Shown here: positions 55,444-61,136 of the stretch, piece by piece
How the letters are laid out: each line of letters begins with the position of its first letter
Position numbering within the stretch: position 1 is the first letter of the stretch
Assembly (NCBI GenBank): GCA_024679565.1
Contig: JAIBDD010000018.1
Coordinates: forward strand, 1 to 61,136
Origin: Bacteroidota bacterium
GTDB taxonomy: Bacteria > Bacteroidota > Bacteroidia > NS11-12g > UBA9320
Reading direction: 5' to 3'
Length of the DNA stretch: 61,136 nucleotides
Program-made: the position numbers and the translations under genes
Notes under the pieces: model-generated
Told to the model about the DNA's origin: nothing
The model's input: only the letters and a program-made list of their open reading frames with translations
The model's database searches: none

Positions 55444-55660
55444 CTTCGATTAGGCTTATCAGCCTATAACCGATCCGATGATTTTGAGCGCAAAAAGTTG
55501 TCAAAACGCTTTACAGAAATATGCTTCCAATGCGCTCTTTCGAATACCTTGAAAATCTAATAAAAGAGAGTCGGCCATTAGCCGACAAATGCAAGCACTT
55601 TTATTGAGTTTCTAAAGCATCTTCAATTCACCCTTCCGCCGGCTCACATTTCTGTCAGGC
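55444..55660 (+). mobile_element. Dispersed repeat element, copy B (3'-truncated)
   Basis: Plus-strand copy opening with the hairpin end CTTCGATTAGGCTTATCAGC + CTATAACCG (55444-55472). It aligns with the minus-strand reading of A, by eye at roughly 80 percent, as far as ~55660, where similarity stops before any right end. The internal hairpin here is GTCGGC-CATTA-GCCGAC (55570-55586), at the same place as GCCTGC/GCAGGC in A. It lies upstream of the VTC operon in opposite orientation to A. In the 55310-55841 gap I see nothing else definite. Confidence 0.7.
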
Positions 55661-55841
55661 ACACAAGTATTAAACCATGAACGATTCAAACCAAACCGAC
55701 AAAAGATCAAGCGAAGTGTGCTGTTAACCCAACTACCTCAGAAACTAAAGATGTTCTATTAGTATTCTGTCATATATCACGGAACAATTGAAATCTCAAA
55801 TCAAAACCGTTAAGTTTCCATATTCTTTTAGATATAGAGAC

Positions 55842-57221
55842 ATGAAAAGATTATTTACCCTGTTTTTTATAGTTGTTATGTCGTTTAGCGCAAATGCGCA
55901 AGGCAGTCATACACTTGATTCAACAACCTTAACTTCACGCGTTGTTGCGGACTCTTTAGACATTCCATGGGAAATATTATGGGGGCCAGATGATCACATT
56001 TGGATGACCGAAAGATACGGACGTGTTAGTCGGATTAACCCAGAAACGGGTACGCAAGACGTAATTTTAGATCTATCAAGCGATGTATACCAAAACTCCG
56101 AATCAGGTATGATGGGCATGGCGTTACATCCCGATTTTGAAAATGAGCCGCATGTATTTATCGCCTATACGTATTTAGATGGGAGTCGGATAAGAGAAAG
56201 ATTGGTGCGATTCAACTATACAAACGGTAAGCTAGAAGCTGCTGATACTTTAGTTGGCGACATAATCGGCAACACCACACACATTGGTTGTCGTTTATGG
56301 ATAATGCCAGATATGACCTTGCTTATGACAACAGGCGATGCGCAAAATCAGACCTTGCCACAGGGCAGAAGTTCGCTGTCTGGTAAAGTATTGCGAATGA
56401 ATTTGGACGGGACTATTCCTGCTGATAACCCAGATCCAAATAGTTTAGTATGGTCGTCAGGACATAGAAACGCACAAGGACTATGGTTAGCGCCAAACGG
56501 AAAACTCTATAGCTCAGAACATGGACCAACTACAGATGATGAGTTAAATATTTTAGAACCAGATCGTAATTACGGCTGGCCCAACGTGCATGGCATGTGT
56601 GACAACCCACCAGAAATAGAATTCTGCAACGATAGCAACGTGGTCGAACCTTTGGTGGTGTGGACACCAACCATTGCTCCGTCTGATATTTTATGGTATG
56701 ATAGCTGGCAAATACCTGAGTTTAGAAATAAATTGTTGATGACCGTACTGAAGGATAAGAGTTTGATTTCCTTCGAATTTAACGCCGAAGGGGATTCTGT
56801 AATTAAACAGACCAAATTTTTCAAGAATGAATTTCAGCGCTTACGCGATATCTGTGTATCGCCTGATGGTACAATTTATTTAGCAACGAGTGGAAACTCT
56901 TGGCGAAATAACAACCCATTTACGCACACCATTGTTGAACTCAAAAACAAAGACTATAACGCTTCTATTGATGGGCCGTATGCTTATAGCAATGTGTGTC
57001 TCAGTCCAAACCCTTTGCGCCTTGGACAACCATTAAAGCTAACGATGCCACCACATGCAAAAGGAATATTCAATATGACAGATATGCTGGGAAGGCCTGT
57101 TTTTCATCAACAGGTAGACCCTACGTCAGAGATTAAATTTCAACCACGTGCTGGACTTTACATTTGGCGATTGACTCTCGAAAATGGAGTAGTGAAAGAC
57201 GGGAAACTCGTTGTCGAATAG
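55842..57221 (+). CDS. Secreted PQQ-type sugar dehydrogenase with T9SS sorting domain
   Basis: 459 residues from ATG 55842 (signal peptide MKRLFTLFFIVVMSFSANAQ); an upstream in-frame start adds 18 unrelated residues. Six-bladed propeller of the glucose/sorbosone dehydrogenase family: LDIPWEILWGPDDHIWMTER, GMMGMALHPDFEN, GKVLRMNLDGTIPADNP, SGHRNAQGLWLAPNGKLYSSEHGP and DELNILEPDRNYGWP. The C-terminal ~75 residues are a T9SS type A domain (LSPNPLRLGQPLKL ... GLYIWRLTLENG ... GKLVVE). Oxidises sugars with PQQ in the periplasm or at the surface. It stands alone between repeats B and C. Confidence 0.85.
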   Translation: MKRLFTLFFIVVMSFSANAQGSHTLDSTTLTSRVVADSLDIPWEILWGPDDHIWMTERYGRVSRINPETGTQDVILDLSSDVYQNSESGMMGMALHPDFENEPHVFIAYTYLDGSRIRERLVRFNYTNGKLEAADTLVGDIIGNTTHIGCRLWIMPDMTLLMTTGDAQNQTLPQGRSSLSGKVLRMNLDGTIPADNPDPNSLVWSSGHRNAQGLWLAPNGKLYSSEHGPTTDDELNILEPDRNYGWPNVHGMCDNPPEIEFCNDSNVVEPLVVWTPTIAPSDILWYDSWQIPEFRNKLLMTVLKDKSLISFEFNAEGDSVIKQTKFFKNEFQRLRDICVSPDGTIYLATSGNSWRNNNPFTHTIVELKNKDYNASIDGPYAYSNVCLSPNPLRLGQPLKLTMPPHAKGIFNMTDMLGRPVFHQQVDPTSEIKFQPRAGLYIWRLTLENGVVKDGKLVVE

Positions 57222-57261
57222 CGTGTAATTGTTTCGATGGATGCAGGATAGGCCATCGTTT

Positions 57262-58842
57262 CTAATTTTTCACATCCACCCACTTGCCATTTTTAGAAAA
57301 CTTGATTTCGTCTAAGTTGTACAAATCATGCTCAATGGTGTGGATGCTGCCTTTTGTCTTTCGGGCAATTTTGATGTATTCCAAGTTTATGGATGTAGCC
57401 CCACATAAGATTACGTGAACCGGTACTTTGATTTTATTTAATAATGCCATATCACGCGGCGTCGCCCAATTATCGGCTATAAGAATTACTTCTTTACAAT
57501 TTGGATTATGTTGTAACCCAAAAAGGATAGCTTCAAGGTTGTTTTCTGGTTGGTCGCCACCACCACCTTTGGTCATAGCGACAGTCATTTTTTCCTTCAG
57601 ACTGCTGTATTTGGCTGTTTGTACGTAATACGTACCACCTGTTTTGCCCGTTGTCTTTAGTTCATTTGGTAACATGTCGCCATCGTTGAAAAATACAAAG
57701 TCGTGGTTGCCTTTGCGTTTATCTAAGTTCTTTTCGTGCCATACTAAAAACTGCCCCATATAGGGATACATGCTTCCAGTCACGTCAGTAGCAATTAAGC
57801 AGTTTTGCCATTGCGGATTGCGATCAAATACCTTGGTTACAACATTGTCGGGGGCATGACCATAAACCGCAGACATAGAAGTATCGGTATAGTAGCAAGA
57901 CTCTGTTGTCGTAACTACTTTCTTGTCTTCGAAACTGGTATATGGAACGCCCTTCATATTTAAGGGGGTTACCATGATATCAAAATCACGATAGTACGCA
58001 CCTTTGGGTTCTTTAAAGTGCAGTGTATACTCCGTCAACACACGTTTGCCTTCAAAGCGTGAAGCGCGAAAACGGTAATAGCGTTTAAGACTAGTCAAAA
58101 AGATACGTTCTTCAATAAGGTCAACACCAGTAATAGAAGTCACACGATTTCGCTCGTCTGTTTTAATCACCACAACTGGTTCTGGTTTTACCTTATAAAT
58201 TTTAAGTCGTTCGAAAAACAATTTCTTACTCGTTTGGCGTACTCCCTGAAGGGCACCTATTCGACTATGGTACACGCGGCTTTTAGCTGTTGTATCACAT
58301 ACCTTAATGAGTGATGATTCACCAATAGCGATGAGGGAGTCAACACTTGAACCGGTTGCCTTTCCACTATATAAATCTGTATAAAAATCGAGTAAATTGG
58401 TGGCAGCAGTTGCCGCCATTACCTCAGCTTTTGTTTTTGTCCGAATTTCGAACCCATGAAAATAATCGCCACAGGCTTCTGGATCGCCACATCCAGTTTG
58501 GGCAACCCAATACCATTTGATATCGGCGTGTTTAAATTTCGGAAATTTTTTCAGTAGGAGGTCTATACGTTTTGTGTTGAGCGCCAATTGGTCGAACCGC
58601 TCGACGAGTTTAAACTGCGTATATACCAGTGTGATGGATTCTACTTCCTCAGGGTTAATTCGGTTGAGTTTGTTTTGTATCGCACTGCTGTTAAAATCCA
58701 TGTCGACATATTTATAATGCACAGGATCAGTTTTTTTGTGAAACTGTTTGGTTTCGATGCGTTTGGTGTTGAGCTGGGCGTAAGTGGCTGTTTGGATTCC
58801 AATACAACAAAGTAGGAACAAAATTCTGATTACATTTTTCAT
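57262..58842 (-). CDS. Secreted vWA-like protein
   Basis: 526 residues with signal peptide (ending ATYAQ). The first ~330 residues have no known domain and contain Cys pairs (CGDPEACGDYF). From ~345 a Rossmann-like von Willebrand A fold follows: NCLIATDVTGSM (MIDAS variant D-x-T-x-S at 353-357), FVFFNDGD, MTKGGGGDQPENNLEAI and EVILIADNWATPRDMALL. The middle MIDAS position is Thr rather than Ser. Probably a metal-dependent adhesion or scaffold protein. Convergent with the sugar dehydrogenase. Confidence 0.7.
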   Translation of the reverse strand: MKNVIRILFLLCCIGIQTATYAQLNTKRIETKQFHKKTDPVHYKYVDMDFNSSAIQNKLNRINPEEVESITLVYTQFKLVERFDQLALNTKRIDLLLKKFPKFKHADIKWYWVAQTGCGDPEACGDYFHGFEIRTKTKAEVMAATAATNLLDFYTDLYSGKATGSSVDSLIAIGESSLIKVCDTTAKSRVYHSRIGALQGVRQTSKKLFFERLKIYKVKPEPVVVIKTDERNRVTSITGVDLIEERIFLTSLKRYYRFRASRFEGKRVLTEYTLHFKEPKGAYYRDFDIMVTPLNMKGVPYTSFEDKKVVTTTESCYYTDTSMSAVYGHAPDNVVTKVFDRNPQWQNCLIATDVTGSMYPYMGQFLVWHEKNLDKRKGNHDFVFFNDGDMLPNELKTTGKTGGTYYVQTAKYSSLKEKMTVAMTKGGGGDQPENNLEAILFGLQHNPNCKEVILIADNWATPRDMALLNKIKVPVHVILCGATSINLEYIKIARKTKGSIHTIEHDLYNLDEIKFSKNGKWVDVKN

Positions 58843-58957
58843 AGTTCTTTTTAGGTTTAATACTGGTTTTAGGAAAACGTAACCTTTTGGGGTTTTATTT
58901 TCTTGAGGGGTTGCACCCTGGCGGTGGGCGGATACTAAAATCTTTACAATGTTTATT

Positions 58958-59309
58958 CGTCGCTTAGGCTTAACAGCCTATAACCGTTCCATCTTTTTGA
59001 GCGCAAAAAGGTGTCAAAAACGCTTAACAGAAATATGCTTCAACCCGCTTTTCTTTTTTGACAGGCTGAGACTTCTTTATTCATGCACGTTTAAAGCTGA
59101 CCTTTGAAGTTCTCTGTAGAAATCAAGAAAGGCTTTTGTGTGAAGGCCATGCGTTAAGCAGGCAGGAAAGCGCAGCGGCTATGGCTGTGCGGATGTAAAG
59201 TCTTTCGCAGAGTTCAAAGAAAAATTCAGATGTCTTGATTTTTTTGTTTCGTTTTTTCATCAAGGAAAAAATGAAATCGGGTTATAGGGCGGAAGCCCTA
59301 ATCGACGAA
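58958..59309 (+). mobile_element. Dispersed repeat element, copy C (internally deleted)
   Basis: 352 bases, plus orientation. Left end CGTCGCTTAGGCTTAACAGC + CTATAACCG (58958-58986); right end CGGGTTATAGGGCGGAAGCC then CTAATCGACGAA (59278-59309), again inverted relative to each other. Compared with A it lacks ~130 internal bases including the middle hairpin. It keeps a ~190-base segment (59100-59285) that is by eye about 90 percent identical to A on the minus strand. Copies B and C are direct repeats. The 58843-59506 gap holds this copy, the tandem array that follows and otherwise nothing I can name. Confidence 0.75.
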
Positions 59310-59495
59310 TGTATAAGGTCAAGTTTTAAGCTGATAAGACTAAGTGAAGAAAAACAGAAATCGGGTTATAGGGCGGAAGCCCTAATCGACGAATGCATGA
59401 GGTCAAGTTTTAAGCTGATACGACTAAGCGAAGAAAATCAGATATCCGGATATAAGGCGGAAGCCCTAATCGACGAATACAAGAAGTCAAGTTGA
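59271..59495 (+). CDS. Possible small repeat protein read from the end of element C
   Basis: A 74-codon ATG frame preceded by AAGGAAAAA (a plausible Shine-Dalgarno 5 bases away). It reads MKSGYRAEALIDE followed by two more copies of a 28-residue unit (GYRAEALIDE ... SSFKLIRLSEE). The unit length of 84 bases keeps the frame. In element A the same place has a 21-codon frame, MKIGYRAC...LISLSEEG (51435-51370, minus strand). Either a short translated product or a by-product of the repeat. Confidence 0.25.
   Translation: MKSGYRAEALIDECIRSSFKLIRLSEEKQKSGYRAEALIDECMRSSFKLIRLSEENQISGYKAEALIDEYKKSS
59274..59493 (+). repeat. 84-bp tandem array (2.6 copies) derived from the element end
   Basis: Copies at 59274-59357, 59358-59441 and 59442-59493 (partial, diverged). 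Each holds the hairpin AGGGC-GGAA-GCCCT (weakened in copy 3), the last part of element C, plus a second module ending CTAAGCGAAGAA-like. Units 1 and 2 differ at only a few bases; the third has decayed. Confidence 0.9.
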
Positions 59496-59506
59496 AGGCG
59501 AAATTT

Positions 59507-59908
59507 TTATTCAAAAAATTCCAAATACTGAGGCAAATGAGCCTTGAATGTTGTAGCTCCTTTTTGACAAGTAGCTATATCATCCGATTCAAGCATGGTA
59601 AATATCTCCTTCATCGGAAACAAAAAGCTGTGTAACTGATTGTGGGCTTCCCCTTCCATGGTGCATTGTTTGAAAATCATCTTAAATTCTGACTTAAGAC
59701 TATCCGACAAGCTGTTATACAACTTGGTGTCGTCACTTTCTACAAAGGCATCCATGAGCTGAGTCATGTTGGCTACTCCTTGTGTCGTTTCTATGTTTGC
59801 TTTCCAACGTTGCCCATTGTCTAGGCTTAAGTTGGTATCTGGTGTTTTCTTGCACGCACTGATGCTTACAATTAATGAAATGAATACAAATGCTAACGCC
59901 TTTCTCAT
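59507..59908 (-). CDS. Small hypothetical lipoprotein
   Basis: 133 residues; lipobox ISAC (Cys19) followed by KKTPDTN. The mature part is helical (GVANMTQLMDAFVESDDTKLYNSLSDSLKSEF) and contains two Cys (KQCTMEG, ATCQKG). No known family; it resembles small Bacteroidota envelope lipoproteins of unknown role. It is 41 bases downstream of the serine hydrolase fragment on the same strand. Confidence 0.6.
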   Translation of the reverse strand: MRKALAFVFISLIVSISACKKTPDTNLSLDNGQRWKANIETTQGVANMTQLMDAFVESDDTKLYNSLSDSLKSEFKMIFKQCTMEGEAHNQLHSFLFPMKEIFTMLESDDIATCQKGATTFKAHLPQYLEFFE

Positions 59909-59949
59909 TGTGTCAATTTTAAGTTGTTGTTTTTAGACTAAGTCCAAAT

Positions 59950-60987
59950 TTACTTTACCCTTTCAAGATTAAGGTCATGAAAATCAAAACTAAAATCAAT
60001 ATTGGGTGAAATTCCTTTCATGTCAATCGATTGTGCCTTCCCGTTTTCATCCAGTGAGAAAATGGCAAATGCATCACAGTCCATATCACGGTATGTCCAT
60101 CTAATGGCAAAGGTGTTTGCTTGATAATAAGACATCTTGCCACTAAGTTTTGGGCTGCGTTTAGCAGCAAACCATAGTTCCTTATCTTTTAGGGTAACTT
60201 CCACATCACCAAACCATGCGTCGTTATAAGTGCCAACGAAGTCTTCCAAAATAAGGTGTTTGGTTTTTGCTTTGTCAACCGTTTCCCACACGGCATTAAC
60301 CACAGAATCGGCGTGCCCGCCACTTCGTTCGATGTAATTTTTCATTATGGTTACCCAATCGCGGCCATTAACACCAATCAAGGCGTCTTCAATTTCCCTG
60401 GTAACCGAAATGAAGCTATATCCACCTGGTGCGGCATTGGTTAATACAACAACTCCAGCACTAAGCTCTGGAATCATTAAAACTTGTGAAAGCATGCCAG
60501 GCATTCCACCGGTATGCGAAACGGTCGTATATCCATTTTTGTCGGCCAACTTCCATCCTAAACCATACGCTTCATAATGTTGACGATATGGTTGCGGGGG
60601 AGTAGCATTGAAATAGATATTGGTATGCGCCTTCCACATCTCGCTTCTGTTTTTGGCGGATATGAAAGTTGTGCTGTCGTTAAGCTTTCCACCCTCTAGG
60701 TGCATCAACATCCATTTGCTTAAATCAGCAACGCTCGAATAGATTCCACCAGCTGCGCCTATGGCTCTGTTTTCGTCGTATGCTTCGATTTGGATGACTT
60801 TATCGTTTTCCACTTTGTGCCCTTCCGCAATGTTTTCTTTCGACTTAAGATTGTAATAAATGCCTGCCGACCGGCTCATGTTAAGTGGTTTCATAATGTG
60901 GTTCTCGACATAATTCGCCCATGATTCACCGCTAATGCGGTGTATAACCTCACCTGCAACTTTGATCTTGTCTCTTTCGAAACGCTG
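59950..60987 (-). pseudogene. Serine hydrolase (class C beta-lactamase-like), N-terminal half replaced
   Basis: The open frame runs from just after a TAG at 60990-60988 to 59950. Family similarity is clear from VAGEVIHRISGESWANYVENHIMKPL onward: GGIYSSVADLSKWMLMHLEGG, the third active-site box HTGG in VSHTGGMPGM, and a C-terminal DUF3471-like lipocalin region (FVGTYNDAWFGDVEVTL). The SxxK and YxN boxes, which belong just upstream, are missing: instead of the expected YNN...-type sequence the frame reads QRFERDKIK and then a stop. An ATG at 60894 exists, but a protein starting there lacks the active site. It is therefore a broken gene or one cut by an assembly junction. Confidence 0.65.
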
Positions 60988-61136
60988 CTAGACATTGCAG
61001 CCGTGGTTCGCGCTTCTAACCCTGTTAGCCGCAATATCGCCTTTGGTGGCAACATTAAAGTCGAACACCATGGCAGCAGTGATCATGACGAGTCTCAGAA
61101 TAACATCGCGATGAACCGCGTTTTCAACGCCATTGA
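60958..61136. other. Compositionally different terminal segment, possible chimeric junction
   Basis: From ~60958 the sequence no longer continues the serine hydrolase. It is about 48 percent G+C by my count, with different codon style. On the plus strand it is open to the window edge and reads FDLVSFETLLDIAAVVRASN, then NIAFGGNIKVEHHGSSDHDE. On the minus strand one frame is open (NGVENAVHRDV ... NHGCNV) up to the TAG. I recognise neither product. Confidence 0.4.

Noticed and set aside
59274..59493. Tandem array considered as a CRISPR
   Set aside because: Units are contiguous without variable spacers, and no cas genes are present. The same holds for the heptamer tract at 10.8 kb.

Overview
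The window comes from a bacterium of the phylum Bacteroidota, probably a free-living flavobacterial or cryomorph-like lineage. Three secreted proteins end in a type IX secretion (T9SS) sorting domain. TonB/HmuY-type uptake, DUF2480, DUF2490, IPExxxVDY-family and SPOR-like proteins are present. Several genes are preceded by the Bacteroidota promoter -7 box TAnnTTTG. Base composition is AT-leaning. I found no rRNA, tRNA, CRISPR array, prophage or plasmid replication gene.

Layout. 0-2.8 kb: the 5' part of a secreted M4 (thermolysin-like) protease, a membrane protein and a YdeI/DUF1905 protein. 2.8-10.8 kb: a probable heme or iron acquisition locus. A divergent AraC regulator faces a T9SS-tagged HmuY-like protein, a TonB-dependent receptor and an HmuY-like lipoprotein, followed by a 12-heme membrane cytochrome c. 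An 8-copy heptamer repeat lies at 10.81 kb. 10.9-16.7 kb: mostly secreted or envelope proteins of unknown role, including a transglutaminase-like protein, a DUF4139 protein and a heavy-metal-binding lipoprotein. 16.8-21.9 kb: a tightly overlapping cytochrome c maturation operon, ccmC-D-E-F, plus a DUF2520 oxidoreductase. It supplies the machinery needed to build the multiheme cytochrome. 22.1-36 kb: SPOR-like protein, fumarase, a giant T9SS surface protein, a fluoride channel, tsaD and tamB. 36.0-36.5 kb: a lipoprotein gene broken by an in-frame stop. 36.6-42 kb: core metabolism (DUF2480, pyruvate kinase, acpP-fabF-rnc). 42-51.3 kb: envelope barrels, phosphosulfolactate synthase, a TPR protein, an M1 peptidase joined to a barrel-like region, a 2-oxoacid dehydrogenase E2 and thyA.

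51.3-59.5 kb is the most unusual part. Three copies of one dispersed, apparently non-autonomous element (A, B, C) carry inverted-repeat ends that are themselves hairpins. Their hairpin arms differ in sequence between copies yet stay self-complementary. Copies A and B are in opposite orientation and bracket a four-gene operon: VTC (polyphosphate-polymerase-like) domain, DUF4956, DUF2490 and a CotH-type kinase lipoprotein. Copies B and C are direct repeats flanking a secreted PQQ-type sugar dehydrogenase and a vWA-like protein. Next to C, the terminal module has been amplified as 84-bp in-frame tandem units.

The right edge holds the C-terminal half of a serine hydrolase. Its family similarity stops abruptly near 60,958, where a more GC-rich sequence begins. 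This looks like a rearrangement or an assembly junction.
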